In this document: piece by piece, positions 18,541 through 28,074 of the stretch
Numbering within the stretch: the stretch's first letter is position 1
Layout: each line of letters opens with the position of its first letter
Assembly: GCF_030684675.1 (NCBI RefSeq)
Contig: NZ_JAUXXZ010000024.1
Location: forward strand, 19,419 to 83,418
Source of the DNA: Daejeonella sp.
GTDB lineage: Bacteria > Bacteroidota > Bacteroidia > Sphingobacteriales > Sphingobacteriaceae
DNA length: 64,000 nucleotides
Direction of reading: 5' to 3'
Made by a program: the position numbers and the translations under genes
The notes under the pieces: model-generated
Seen by the model: the letters and a program-made list of their open reading frames with translations, nothing else
Told to the model about the DNA's origin: nothing
The model's database searches: none

Positions 18541-19503
18541 TTAATCTTCTTCCAGACCCTCCCAAACCATTGCTACTTTTCCTTTGGTACGCATGGCTTC
18601 AATATAGCCAATAGCTTCCGGTATATTTTTATAGGGAAAGGTCTTTTCTATATGAACTTTAATTTTCTCATTTTGTATTAAAGAGGCCAGAATCTCAAGA
18701 TCTTTAATATTTGCTTCTGCCGTAAATTGTGCGAGAGGAAATTTACTAAATACACTTTTTAAAAGTACCGACATCATATGTCCCATGTTTGTGAAACCTA
18801 CCAATACCCCCCGTCTCCCCATGCGTACAAAGTCTTCATGATTAAGATTACCATTGGTATCAATAATAAGGTCGTATTTTTCTTTGTGCTGATGTATATT
18901 TTCTTTATCGTATGGAATCACCTCGTCAGCACCTAAATTTTTTACAAAGTCAAGATTTTTGTCTGAACATACAGCACTTACCCTGGCGCCCCAAGCCTTT
19001 GCAATTTGAACAGCGAAATGACCCACACCTCCCGAAGAGCCATTGATTAAAACTGTTTCACCTGCTTTGAGTTTGCCATGGGTAATCAGGGCCTGCAATG
19101 CCGTTACCCCGGCGATAGGTATACTTGCCATTACTTTGGAATCTATTCCGTCTGGTATGATGGCACAAACGTTTGCCGGCGCACAGATATATTCTGCAAA
19201 AGCACCCCCTTTAAGAGTTTCTCCAAATACCCTATCTCCAGGCTTGAATTGCTTTACATTGTTTCCCACTTCCTCAACGATGCCAGCAAAGTCAGCTCCC
19301 GGAATTTTATCCTTTGGTTTGAATAATCCAAACGTAAATCGTGCGAAAAAGGGTTTGCCTCTCAGAATATGCCAGTCGGCGGGATTCGCGGAGTTCGCTT
19401 CAACTTTAACCAGGATATGATCATCTTGTATCTTTGGCTTCTCAACTTCTTCTAATTGAAGTACTTCAGGACCACCATATTTATTTTTTGTAAAAGCTTT
19501 CAT
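18541..19503 (-). CDS. NAD(P)-dependent medium-chain dehydrogenase (quinone-reductase-like)
   Basis: A 320-aa MDR-superfamily oxidoreductase. The N-terminal GroES-like domain contains ILVKVEANSANPADWHIL and PGADFAGIVEEVG; the Rossmann domain has INGSSGGVGHFAVQIAK. Zinc-ligand residues of classical ADHs are absent, so it belongs to the zinc-free quinone oxidoreductase group, reducing quinones or enones with NADPH. It ends 18 bp upstream of the YdeI-like gene and may share its transcript. Confidence 0.85.
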   Translation of the reverse strand: MKAFTKNKYGGPEVLQLEEVEKPKIQDDHILVKVEANSANPADWHILRGKPFFARFTFGLFKPKDKIPGADFAGIVEEVGNNVKQFKPGDRVFGETLKGGAFAEYICAPANVCAIIPDGIDSKVMASIPIAGVTALQALITHGKLKAGETVLINGSSGGVGHFAVQIAKAWGARVSAVCSDKNLDFVKNLGADEVIPYDKENIHQHKEKYDLIIDTNGNLNHEDFVRMGRRGVLVGFTNMGHMMSVLLKSVFSKFPLAQFTAEANIKDLEILASLIQNEKIKVHIEKTFPYKNIPEAIGYIEAMRTKGKVAMVWEGLEED

Positions 19504-19780
19504 TTTTGATGAGTTCTTTAAAGATCCGGATTGATTGCTAATCTGAGCGTCTGGGATTTGTTATTTATTTGATGATCATTATTGTTTTTAGTTACACTAG
19601 CAGCAAATGCAGCTTTCCTGAATATCAATTGGGTTTCAAGATTTTCTTTTTATCGTCATATTGGTTTGAATGAATCTTGCCCACATTCAATGATCACTTC
19701 TTACGCCTAGTCTGATCAGATTTCCCAAAAGCCAAGTGCCTGATTCTCCGCTGTGTGAGAGATTTTTATCTCCAAAAACT
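19504..19780. other. Upstream part of the mraZ/MDR divergent region, nothing assigned
   Basis: No supported gene. Only a short GAGAT/ATCTC inverted repeat at about 19759-19772 is seen before the MraZ-box region. Divergent promoters for the MDR gene and the dcw cluster must lie in this gap. Confidence 0.3.
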
Positions 19781-19837
19781 GTGGAAAACTTTTTTTGTGG
19801 GAGATAGTGGTAAAAAGTGGTAAGTTATTTACTTTTA
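19781..19837 (+). promoter_or_regulatory. MraZ operator (GTGGK boxes, 10-bp period) and dcw promoter
   Basis: Three boxes, GTGGG at 19797, GTGGT at 19807 and GTGGT at 19817, are spaced exactly 10 bp, with a possible fourth GTGGA at 19781. This resembles the direct TGGGN repeats separated by 5-nt spacers that MraZ binds upstream of its own gene in other bacteria. TACTTTTA at 19830-19837 is a 7/8 match to the -7 box, so the boxes would cover the -33 region. Autoregulation of the division cluster by MraZ is inferred. Confidence 0.7.
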
Positions 19838-19865
19838 CAATTGAATAAATATGTAAATACCCATA

Positions 19866-20330
19866 ATGTCCCATTTCTTAGGAGAATTTGATTGTAAACT
19901 TGATGCTAAAGGCCGGATGATGATACCATCCAGCCTGAAGAAACAGCTTCCCGAAGCTGAGCGTGAAGGACTTGTGATCAACCGTGGCTTTGAAAAACAT
20001 CTGGTTATTTACACTAAAAAGGAGTGGGATAGCATCACCGAAGAACTGAGTAAGCTCAATGCTTACGAAAAGAAAAGCCGTGATTTTATCCGTTATTTCA
20101 CCCGGGGGGCTACCGAGCTTGCTTTGGATTCTGCAAACCGTATCCTTTTTCCTAAAGCTTTAATGGAATATGCCGGTATCAGCGGGGAGGTTGTCCTTTC
20201 ATGCGTACTGAATAAAATAGAGGTATGGGCAAAAGATGCTTACGACTCTCAGATGGATAATGAGCCTGAAAACTTCGCCAATCTGGCCGAAGAGGTAATG
20301 GGCAGTATGGGAAGGAGGGCGCATGACTGA
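19866..20330 (+). CDS. mraZ: MraZ transcriptional regulator
   Basis: A 154-aa DNA-binding protein with two SpoVT/AbrB-like swapped-hairpin halves: FLGEFDCKLDAKGRMMIPSS at the N-terminus and ARGATELALDSANRILFPKAL-like sequence in the second half (residues about 78-95). It represses or modulates the dcw operon by binding the boxes at 19797-19821. First gene of the cluster; its stop overlaps the rsmH start by 8 bp. Confidence 0.95.
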   Translation: MSHFLGEFDCKLDAKGRMMIPSSLKKQLPEAEREGLVINRGFEKHLVIYTKKEWDSITEELSKLNAYEKKSRDFIRYFTRGATELALDSANRILFPKALMEYAGISGEVVLSCVLNKIEVWAKDAYDSQMDNEPENFANLAEEVMGSMGRRAHD

Positions 20331-21225
20331 TTATCATAATCCGGTGATGCTGCAGGAATGTATGGAAGGACTGAACATTAAGCCGGATGGGATTTATGTT
20401 GACGTAACATTCGGGGGTGGTGGCCATTCCCGCGAAATATTAAAGCACCTGGGTCCTAAAGGTCGTTTGCTTGCATTTGACCAGGATGCCGATGCCCAGA
20501 AGAATTTACCAAAAGATGATCGATTAACCTTTATTGATCAGAACTTCCGCTACCTCAAAAATAATTGCCGTTTGCAGGGCGCCATTCCTGCGGATGGTAT
20601 TCTGGCTGATCTGGGTGTCTCTTCTCACCAATTTGATCAGCCAGAACGGGGGTTCTCCATTCGCTTTGATGCCGATCTGGATATGCGTATGGATCAGGGG
20701 AGTTCACTTACGGCTAAACAGATAGTCAATGCCTATAGTGAGGAACAACTGCACCGCATTTTCGGAATCTATGGAGAGATCAAAAATGCTAAAACGCTGG
20801 CTCAGACACTGGTAACACAGCGACTGAACAAGCCTATTGATACCGTTGATGAGCTAAAAACAGCCATTTCAAAACTAATTCCGAAAGGGAAAGAAAATAA
20901 ATATCTGGCTCAGGTTTTTCAAGCTCTCCGTATTGAGGTGAACCAGGAACTGGAGGCTTTGAAAGAGTTCCTGGAACAAACTGTTGATGTGCTTAAAACG
21001 CAGGGTCGCCTCGTAGTGATGTCTTATCATTCACTTGAAGACAGGCTGGTCAAGAATTTTATTGCCAAGGGTAAGTTTCAGGGTGAAGTGGAGAAGGATT
21101 TTTTCGGAAACCAGATCAAGCCCCTGGAAAGCATCACGCGGAAAGCGATTGTTGCTTCTGAAGAGGAAATTAAACTGAATAACAGGGCACGGAGTGCCAA
21201 ACTGAGAATAGCAGTAAAAAGTTAA
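20323..21225 (+). CDS. rsmH: 16S rRNA m4C1402 methyltransferase RsmH (MraW)
   Basis: A 300-aa SAM-dependent enzyme methylating N4 of C1402 in the ribosomal P site. The SAM motif VDVTFGGGGHSREIL is near residue 27. Also present are ILADLGVSSHQFDQPERGFS and the C-terminal VMSYHSLEDRLVKNF. Second gene of the dcw cluster, translationally coupled to mraZ by overlap. Confidence 0.97.
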   Translation: MTDYHNPVMLQECMEGLNIKPDGIYVDVTFGGGGHSREILKHLGPKGRLLAFDQDADAQKNLPKDDRLTFIDQNFRYLKNNCRLQGAIPADGILADLGVSSHQFDQPERGFSIRFDADLDMRMDQGSSLTAKQIVNAYSEEQLHRIFGIYGEIKNAKTLAQTLVTQRLNKPIDTVDELKTAISKLIPKGKENKYLAQVFQALRIEVNQELEALKEFLEQTVDVLKTQGRLVVMSYHSLEDRLVKNFIAKGKFQGEVEKDFFGNQIKPLESITRKAIVASEEEIKLNNRARSAKLRIAVKS

Positions 21226-21244
21226 GCTGATAAAGGCTTGAAGA

Positions 21245-21658
21245 ATGAATAACCAATTTAAACAGGACAAAACGGAAGAGGAATTGGATCAGGAAGCTGA
21301 ACCTATGACTGAGCAATCAGAAAAGGCTGAGCTTCCAAAGAATTTCTTTACCCTGATGTTTACTGAGGGAGTAATCTCTAAGGAGTCGGCTACTCATTTG
21401 CTGCCATTTATTGTGTTTGTCGCTTTTTTGGCAATGATCTATATCGGTAACCGGCATTTTGCCGAGAATAATATCCGGGATATCGACAAGCTAAGCAAAG
21501 AAGTGAAAGAACTGAGCTGGGATTTTAAAACATTAAAAGCTGATCTGATGCTGAAAAGCACCCAGACAGAAGTAGCTAAAGAGGTGGATACACTTGGTTT
21601 GATTGAACCGAATGAACCACCAAAGAAGATTGTGATACGTGAGAATGAATTTGATTGA
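21245..21658 (+). CDS. ftsL: FtsL-like division protein
   Basis: A 137-aa bitopic protein. It has an acidic cytoplasmic N-terminus (residues 1-55), one transmembrane helix (LLPFIVFVAFLAMIYIG) and a periplasmic coiled coil with heptad leucines/isoleucines (IRDIDKLSKEVKELSWDF, then LKADLMLKST). Weakly conserved sequence, but position between rsmH and ftsI and topology fit FtsL, which links FtsQ to the FtsW-FtsI synthase. Confidence 0.85.
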   Translation: MNNQFKQDKTEEELDQEAEPMTEQSEKAELPKNFFTLMFTEGVISKESATHLLPFIVFVAFLAMIYIGNRHFAENNIRDIDKLSKEVKELSWDFKTLKADLMLKSTQTEVAKEVDTLGLIEPNEPPKKIVIRENEFD

Positions 21659-21783
21659 ATATTGATATTAATTGGATGAGGTCCCTCCTGCGTCGGGATG
21701 ACAGTTAATTGAGAGTAGAAAATGATAGTTGACAATGAAGTAGAATTTACTAACCAACTAACAACTAACAACCAACAACAAAC
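21656..21783. repeat. Heptad-repeat element in the ftsL-ftsI gap
   Basis: The 125-bp gap starts at the ftsL stop and ends at the ftsI ATG. It contains ATTGA-type units, a 27-bp dispersed repeat (21677-21703), further GAGAGTAG/GATAGTTG-like units, and a tail of (C)TAACAA/CCAACAA heptads at 21750-21783 that runs directly into the start codon. It lacks coding potential. Confidence 0.7.
21677..21703 (+). repeat. 27-bp dispersed repeat, copy 1
   Basis: This 27-bp sequence (beginning TGAGGTCCCTCC, ending GGGATGACA) is identical to the reverse complement of 50155-50181. Both copies sit inside heptad-repeat elements. Confidence 0.85.
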
Positions 21784-23886
21784 ATGAATATAAGAACCGA
21801 CATATTGCTCCGTGTGTACATCGCCTTTGGGATGATCGTATTACTGGCTTTTGCGGTGCTTTATAAGCTTGTGGATGTTCAGATTGTGGAAGGAAAGAAA
21901 TGGAGATCCATGGCGGATAGTCTTTCTACCCGTTTTGCAAATGTAGAAGCGGCAAGGGGGAATATCTATTCGATGGATGGCAGTTTATTGGCTACTTCGG
22001 TACCCGAATATGAGGTCCGAATGGATATGCTGGCCGGTGGCATCGAAAGGGATGAGGTTTTTTATGAAAAGGTAGATTCACTAGCTGCTAAAATGTCTTC
22101 ATTTTTTGGCGATAAGTCAAAAAAACAATATTCACGTATGCTTCGTGAAGCCCGGACTGATCGTGCACGTTATCTGCTTCTGAAGCGAAACGTAACTCAT
22201 ACTGAGTTAAAGGAGATCCGAAAGTTCCCGATTTTTAATATGGGTCGTTATAAAGGCGGACTCATCTCCGTTCATCAGAATAAGCGAATTCTGCCATTTC
22301 AGACTCTTGCAGCCAGAACTATTGGTTATAAGAACAAAAACGTACAGCCGGTTGGCCTTGAGGGTGCATACAGTGCCTATATAGACGGAGAAAGCGGTAA
22401 GCGTCTTATGCAGCGTATTGCAGGTGGCGTTTGGATGCCTGTTAACCAGGATATTGAAATTGCACCAAAAGAAGGTGCTGATATCATTTCGACTATTGAT
22501 ATCAATATGCAGGATGTGGCGCAAAGGGCATTGAAAAAGCAATTGATTACCAGTGATGCGGATCATGGTTGCGTTATTCTGATGGAAGTGGCCACAGGTG
22601 AAATCAGGGCAGTTGCCAATTTCAGTAAGGTAAGTGAAGGTGAATATAAAGAGCAGTTCAATTATGCAATTGCTGCAAGTCAGGATCCAGGTTCTACCTT
22701 TAAGCTGGCTTCCTACATGGCCCTGCTTGAGGATAAAAAGGTTGATACCAGTACTTTAGTAGCTACCGAAGACGGAACTTACCGTATTCCAGGACATACT
22801 ATCCGCGACTCGCATGGAGGTATAGGAACCGTTTCTGTTAAACGTGCTTTTGAAGAATCATCAAACGTAGCCATCGCAAAATTGATCAATGCCGCTTATC
22901 AGAATGATCAGGAAAAATTCCCTGCTCATTTATATGATTGGGGGTTGAATAAGAAATTAGAACTCCAGATTCCGGGTGAAGGCCAGCCGGTTATTAAAAA
23001 TCCAAAGAACAGAAGTTGGAATAAAAAACAAACCCTTCCTCAGATGGCCTATGGCTATGAGATGCAGATCACTCCATTGCAGATGCTGGCTTTTTATAAT
23101 GCGGTAGCGAATGATGGAAGATATATTGCTCCGATTTTTGTCCGCGAGATCAGACGTCTGGGAAATACCGTGGAGCAGTTCAAGGCAAGGGTAATCAATG
23201 AGAAAATTGTTTCGGATGAGACCATCAAAAAAGCACAGGAACTTTTGGAAGCTGTTGTTTTAAATGGGACAGCAAAGTCACTGGCCTCTCCGCTCTATAA
23301 AATTGCCGGAAAAACCGGAACTGCTCAGGTTGCCGATGCCAATAAGGGTTATCGTGTGGATAAGAAGTATCAGGCTTCATTCTGTGGCTACTTCCCGGCA
23401 GATAATCCAAAATATTCGCTGATTGTGGTGGTCAACAACCCGCGTAAAGGCACCTATTATGCAGCATCTGTGGCCGGTCCGGTTTTCAGAGAGATTGCCG
23501 ACAGGGTTTTCGCAAGCGATATCAATATGTTTGATCCACTTAAGGAGCAAAAATTTACAGGAAGCCTTAAGCTGCCTGAGGCAAAGGCCGGAGAACGTAA
23601 AGCAACTCAGGCTGTCTATAAAGCATTCGGTATCAAGGCATTGTTTGCCTCCAATTCCGATTATATAAGTCTGGATACCAATAAGGGTGTTGTTTCTCAG
23701 GAAGTAAAGATCACTGAAGGTTTGGTGCCTGATGTGAGCGGAATGGGATTGAAGGATGCTCTCTATGTTGCAGGAAATTCGGGATTGAAAGTACTGGTTC
23801 GCGGAAGCGGAAAGGTGGTTAGGCAATCGCTTGCAGCCGGTACAAGTGTTCAAAAGGGTCTTCCAATTGTTTTAGAACTCGAATGA
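21784..23886 (+). CDS. ftsI: Penicillin-binding protein 3, septal transpeptidase with PASTA domain
   Basis: A 700-aa septal class B PBP that cross-links peptidoglycan with FtsW. An N-terminal membrane anchor (VYIAFGMIVLLAFAVLYKLV) is followed by the PBP dimerisation domain. The transpeptidase has catalytic STFK (in SQDPGSTFKLASY), SSN (ESSNVAIAK) and KTGT (AGKTGTAQVAD). A C-terminal PASTA domain starts near LVPDVSGMGLKDALY, as usual in Bacteroidota. Its 3' end overlaps murE by 4 bp (ATGA). Confidence 0.96.
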   Translation: MNIRTDILLRVYIAFGMIVLLAFAVLYKLVDVQIVEGKKWRSMADSLSTRFANVEAARGNIYSMDGSLLATSVPEYEVRMDMLAGGIERDEVFYEKVDSLAAKMSSFFGDKSKKQYSRMLREARTDRARYLLLKRNVTHTELKEIRKFPIFNMGRYKGGLISVHQNKRILPFQTLAARTIGYKNKNVQPVGLEGAYSAYIDGESGKRLMQRIAGGVWMPVNQDIEIAPKEGADIISTIDINMQDVAQRALKKQLITSDADHGCVILMEVATGEIRAVANFSKVSEGEYKEQFNYAIAASQDPGSTFKLASYMALLEDKKVDTSTLVATEDGTYRIPGHTIRDSHGGIGTVSVKRAFEESSNVAIAKLINAAYQNDQEKFPAHLYDWGLNKKLELQIPGEGQPVIKNPKNRSWNKKQTLPQMAYGYEMQITPLQMLAFYNAVANDGRYIAPIFVREIRRLGNTVEQFKARVINEKIVSDETIKKAQELLEAVVLNGTAKSLASPLYKIAGKTGTAQVADANKGYRVDKKYQASFCGYFPADNPKYSLIVVVNNPRKGTYYAASVAGPVFREIADRVFASDINMFDPLKEQKFTGSLKLPEAKAGERKATQAVYKAFGIKALFASNSDYISLDTNKGVVSQEVKITEGLVPDVSGMGLKDALYVAGNSGLKVLVRGSGKVVRQSLAAGTSVQKGLPIVLELE

Positions 23887-25346
23887 TGAAGAAGCTCAAG
23901 GATATATTATACGGAGTATCACTCAGGCAGGTCTCGGGTTCAACCAACGGGAAAGTGTCGGGTATATGCTTCGACTCGCGAAAAGCGGCTCCCGGAGTTT
24001 TATTTGTGGCAGTACGTGGAACTGAATCTGATGGACATGCTTTTATGGAACGTGCTATTGATCAGGGCGCCATAGCTGTGCTTTGTGAAGAATTTCCCGC
24101 TGAATTTAGGGAAAAGGTAAGCTATTTTCTGGTTGAGAACTCAGCTAAGGCACTCGGAATAACTGCATCCAATTTTTATGATAATCCCTCTTCAAAACTA
24201 AAGCTGGTTGGTGTTACAGGTACGAATGGCAAAACAACGATTGCTACCTTACTCTTTCAATTATTTCAGGATCTGGGATATAAAACAGGTTTGCTTTCTA
24301 CCGTTCAAAATCAGATCAATGACCTTGTAGTTCCGGCTACTCATACAACGCCTGATCCGGTAGTATTGAACAGTCTGCTGAATGATATGGTCGAAAGCGG
24401 CTGTGATTATTGCTTTATGGAGGTTAGTTCGCATGCAATGACTCAGTACAGAACCGAAGGGCTGAGTTTTTCGGGTGGGATATTTACTAACCTAACCCAT
24501 GATCACCTCGATTTTCATAAGACATTTGATGCCTACCTGAGAGCTAAGAAGAGCTTTTTTGACGGTTTGACCAGCCAGGCTTTTGCGCTCACCAATATTG
24601 ATGATAAGAACGGGATTGTGATGCTTCAGAATACCGGAGCCCACAGAAAGACTTACGGACTTAAGAATATAGCTGATTTTAAAGCCAGAATTATTGAAAA
24701 TCATTTCAGTGGCTTATTGCTGAATATCGACGGGCAAGAAGTTTGGTTTAAGATGGTAGGAAGCTTCAATGCCTACAATCTGCTTGCAGTTTATGCTACA
24801 GCATTATTGCTTGAGCAGGATCGTACCAGGGTATTGACTTCCCTCAGCCGGTTAAGCGGTGCCGAAGGCCGTTTTGATTATATTATTTCGCCCTCAGGTA
24901 TTATTGGCATTGTAGATTATGCCCATACTCCCGATGCGGTGCAGAATGTACTGAGCACCATTCAGGATATTCGCAAAGGAACCGAACAGGTAATCACTGT
25001 TATCGGATGCGGAGGTGACAGGGATAAAGCCAAGCGTCCGGTGATGGCCAAAGTAGCATGCGACTGGAGTACAAAGGTTGTCCTGACCTCTGATAATCCA
25101 CGTTCTGAAGTTCCGGAGCAGATTATTAAGGAGATGGAAGAAGGGGTGATGCCAAGCAATAAGAAGAAGACACTTTCAATTACTGATAGAAAAGAAGCAA
25201 TCCGTACAGCCTGTCATTTGGCAAAGCCCGGTGATATTATCCTGGTTGCCGGAAAAGGTCATGAAAAATATCAGGATATCGCTGGGGTGAAACTCCCTTT
25301 TGATGATAAGGAGATTTTAACTGAATTTTTAAATCTGATGAGCTAA
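23883..25346 (+). CDS. murE: UDP-MurNAc-tripeptide synthetase (m-DAP adding)
   Basis: A 487-aa Mur ligase adding the third stem residue. ATP loop [13 protein letters not shown] is at about residues 111-123. The specificity motif DNPR (in [14 protein letters not shown]) indicates meso-diaminopimelate rather than lysine. The C-terminal ligase domain ends [11 protein letters not shown]. Overlaps ftsI by 4 bp and mraY by 1 bp, implying translational coupling. m-DAP use fits the dapA gene at 37832. Confidence 0.96.
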   Translation: MMKKLKDILYGVSLRQVSGSTNGKVSGICFDSRKAAPGVLFVAVRGTESDGHAFMERAIDQGAIAVLCEEFPAEFREKVSYFLVENSAKALGITASNFYDNPSSKLKLVGVTGTNGKTTIATLLFQLFQDLGYKTGLLSTVQNQINDLVVPATHTTPDPVVLNSLLNDMVESGCDYCFMEVSSHAMTQYRTEGLSFSGGIFTNLTHDHLDFHKTFDAYLRAKKSFFDGLTSQAFALTNIDDKNGIVMLQNTGAHRKTYGLKNIADFKARIIENHFSGLLLNIDGQEVWFKMVGSFNAYNLLAVYATALLLEQDRTRVLTSLSRLSGAEGRFDYIISPSGIIGIVDYAHTPDAVQNVLSTIQDIRKGTEQVITVIGCGGDRDKAKRPVMAKVACDWSTKVVLTSDNPRSEVPEQIIKEMEEGVMPSNKKKTLSITDRKEAIRTACHLAKPGDIILVAGKGHEKYQDIAGVKLPFDDKEILTEFLNLMS

Positions 25347-26587
25347 TGCTATACTATCTGTTCACATGGCTGGATAAGCAATATGATATTCCCGGAGCAG
25401 GATTGTTCCAGTTTATCTCGTTTCGTACTGCAATGGCTGTCATCTTATCCCTGATTCTGACCACGGTTTATGGCAGCCGTCTCATTAGATTACTTAGAGC
25501 AAAACAGGTTGGTGAATCGGTCAGGAATCTGGGCCTTGAAGGCCAGATGCAAAAGCAGGGTACTCCAACCATGGGAGGATTGATCATTCTTCTTGGAATT
25601 CTGTTGCCGACCATACTTTTTGCCAAAATTGATAACATCTATATTATTCTCATGCTGGTAACCACGGTCTGGATGGGTTTGATTGGTTTTGTTGATGATT
25701 ATATCAAGGTGTTTAAAAAGGATAAAGAAGGTCTGGCAGGTCGTTTTAAGATTATGGGTCAGGTGGGTCTTGCATTGATTATTGGCTGGACCATGTATTT
25801 CCACCCCGATATTGTGGTCAGGGAACAGGTCACGCTGCCCGCAAAGGTTAGTGCACCATTGGATGTACATAAACGTGGTGATCAGTTTTACTATACTCAG
25901 GACCTGAAATCGACCATCACCAATGTCCCTTTTTACAAGGATAATGAATTTGATTATGCCAAGGTGCTAACCGTCTTTGGAGATGGATATGAAAAGTATT
26001 CACTGGTTGTCTTTTTATTGTTTGTGATTGTAATCGTAACAGCGGTTTCGAACGGAGCCAATCTTACTGATGGTATTGACGGATTGGCCACAGGGACATC
26101 AGCCATTATCGGCATCACGCTTGCTATTCTAGCTTATGTTTCGGGTAACACCATTTTTGCCGATTACCTGAATATCATGTATATCCCAAATTCAGGAGAA
26201 CTTGTAATTTTTGCCGGTGCATTTGTTGGGGCATGCGTTGGTTTTTTATGGTATAATTCATATCCTGCCCAGGTTTTTATGGGAGACACAGGCAGCCTGG
26301 CTATAGGTGGAATTATTGCCGCTTTCGCGATCATGATCCGTAAAGAATTATTGATTCCTGCACTATGCGGAGTATTCCTTGTCGAAAATCTTTCCGTGAT
26401 TATGCAGGTCTCCTATTTTAAGTATACGAAGCGGAAGTTTGGCGAAGGAAGACGAATCTTTTTAATGTCGCCATTGCATCATCACTATCAGAAGAAGGGA
26501 TATCATGAGGCCAAAATCGTTACACGATTCTGGATTGTTGGAATTTTACTGGCAATTATAACTATTGTGACTTTAAAACTGCGTTAA
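25346..26587 (+). CDS. mraY: Phospho-MurNAc-pentapeptide transferase (lipid I synthase)
   Basis: A 413-aa polytopic membrane enzyme transferring phospho-MurNAc-pentapeptide to undecaprenyl phosphate. Family motifs are [24 protein letters not shown], and [11 protein letters not shown] near the C-terminus. It is about 50 residues longer than E. coli MraY because of an insertion between helices (roughly residues 155-215, containing [13 protein letters not shown] and [10 protein letters not shown]), a known Bacteroidota feature. Shares one base with both neighbours. Confidence 0.96.
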   Translation: MLYYLFTWLDKQYDIPGAGLFQFISFRTAMAVILSLILTTVYGSRLIRLLRAKQVGESVRNLGLEGQMQKQGTPTMGGLIILLGILLPTILFAKIDNIYIILMLVTTVWMGLIGFVDDYIKVFKKDKEGLAGRFKIMGQVGLALIIGWTMYFHPDIVVREQVTLPAKVSAPLDVHKRGDQFYYTQDLKSTITNVPFYKDNEFDYAKVLTVFGDGYEKYSLVVFLLFVIVIVTAVSNGANLTDGIDGLATGTSAIIGITLAILAYVSGNTIFADYLNIMYIPNSGELVIFAGAFVGACVGFLWYNSYPAQVFMGDTGSLAIGGIIAAFAIMIRKELLIPALCGVFLVENLSVIMQVSYFKYTKRKFGEGRRIFLMSPLHHHYQKKGYHEAKIVTRFWIVGILLAIITIVTLKLR

Positions 26588-27939
26588 TGGGGGCTGAGAA
26601 ATATATCGTTGTTTTAGGTGCCGGTGAAAGCGGGACAGGTGCAGCATTATTGGCTCAGAAGGAGGGATTTGCCGTATTTGTTTCAGATTTCGGGCCTATT
26701 GCTGATCAGTATAAGAAAGAACTGGAGCAGGCAGGAATCCCTTTTGAAGAGAATCAGCATACCGAAGATCGTATTCTTACTGCTACCGAGGTGATTAAGA
26801 GCCCGGGAATTCCAGAAAAAGCTCCAATTATCAAAAAATTGATTGAAAGAAATATTTCAATCATCTCTGAAATTGAATTTGCGGCGAGATACACCAATGC
26901 AAAGCTGATATGCATCACCGGCTCAAACGGCAAGACTACCACAACCATGCTTACCTATTATATCCTGCAAAATGCAGGTCTTAATGTGGGTCTCGCAGGT
27001 AATATTGGTAAGAGCTTTGCGAAGCAGGTCGCCTTCGATGATTTTGAATGTTATGTTTTGGAGATCAGCAGCTTTATGCTCGATAATATGTACAGCTTTA
27101 AAGCCGATATCGCTGTCTTACTAAACATCACACCTGATCATCTTGACAGGTATGATTACAAAATGGAAAACTATTCGGATTCCAAGTTCAGAATCACTCA
27201 GAATCAACAACAGGACGATGTGTTCATCTATTGTGCTGATGATGAGGAAATTAAAAAGGGTCTGGCAAAGCGCCGGATAAACTCAAAAGCCTACCCTTTC
27301 TCCATTGAGAAAACCCTTGAAACAGGTGCTTTTCTTCAGGGAGAGCAAATCATAATTAACCTACACCACACAAACCAAGAATCACTGACTATGTCACTTA
27401 ACGATTTAGCTCTGCAGGGCAAGCACAACATTTATAATTCTATGGCTTCGGGCATAGTTGCAAAGGTGCTTGAATTAAGAAACGAGACCATTCGCGAAAG
27501 CATGGGAAGTTTTACCAATATTGAACATCGCCTTGAGCATGTGGCCAAAATTTCGGGAATCGATTTTATCAATGATTCTAAAGCAACGAATGTGAATTCA
27601 ACCTGGTATGCCCTCGAAAGTATGCCGGGAGATGTTGTACTTATCCTTGGTGGGGTGGATAAGGGCAATGATTATGGCATGCTTAAAGATCTGGTTAAGT
27701 CTAAAGTAAAATCAATCGTTTGTTTGGGTAAGGATAATAAAAGGATACATGAGGCTTTTGAGAATGATGTGGAGGTAATAGTAAATACGTTTTCGGCAAA
27801 TGAGGCGGTTCAGATTGCATATTACCTCGCAAAAAAGGGGGATACCGTACTCTTATCACCTGCATGCGCAAGCTTTGACCTGTTTAAGAATTATGAGGAT
27901 AGAGGGAATCAGTTTAAGAAGGCGGTTAAAGAATTATAA
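26587..27939 (+). CDS. murD: UDP-MurNAc-L-Ala:D-Glu ligase
   Basis: A 450-aa Mur ligase adding D-glutamate. An N-terminal Rossmann-like domain starts VVLGAGESGTG. The ATP loop ITGSNGKTTTT is near residue 115, with the lysine/His region NITPDHLDRYDY, and LILGGVDKGNDY in the C-terminal domain. Overlaps mraY by one base. A heptad-repeat element starts at its stop codon. Confidence 0.95.
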   Translation: MGAEKYIVVLGAGESGTGAALLAQKEGFAVFVSDFGPIADQYKKELEQAGIPFEENQHTEDRILTATEVIKSPGIPEKAPIIKKLIERNISIISEIEFAARYTNAKLICITGSNGKTTTTMLTYYILQNAGLNVGLAGNIGKSFAKQVAFDDFECYVLEISSFMLDNMYSFKADIAVLLNITPDHLDRYDYKMENYSDSKFRITQNQQQDDVFIYCADDEEIKKGLAKRRINSKAYPFSIEKTLETGAFLQGEQIIINLHHTNQESLTMSLNDLALQGKHNIYNSMASGIVAKVLELRNETIRESMGSFTNIEHRLEHVAKISGIDFINDSKATNVNSTWYALESMPGDVVLILGGVDKGNDYGMLKDLVKSKVKSIVCLGKDNKRIHEAFENDVEVIVNTFSANEAVQIAYYLAKKGDTVLLSPACASFDLFKNYEDRGNQFKKAVKEL

Positions 27940-28074
27940 CAATTGACAATTGATAGTTGACAATTGAGAGTGGAGAGTGGAGAGTGGGAAGATGGCAATT
28001 AAGATATTGAAATCTTGTTTACAATGAACCAATAAACTACTGACAACAGACTACTGATAACAGATAACTAACAA
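27939..28074. repeat. Heptad-repeat element between murD and ftsW
   Basis: Seven consecutive head heptads occupy 27939-27987: four of the ACAATTG/ATAGTTG type, then three identical AGAGTGG. A core at 28000-28036 contains TATTGAAAT (28005-28013) and AATGAACCAATAAA (28023-28036). Tail heptads (CTACTGA, CAACAGA, TAACAGA, TAACTAA) cover 28037-28071, and CAA then meets the ftsW ATG at 28075. The core recurs in reverse orientation at 50043-50147. Confidence 0.8.
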
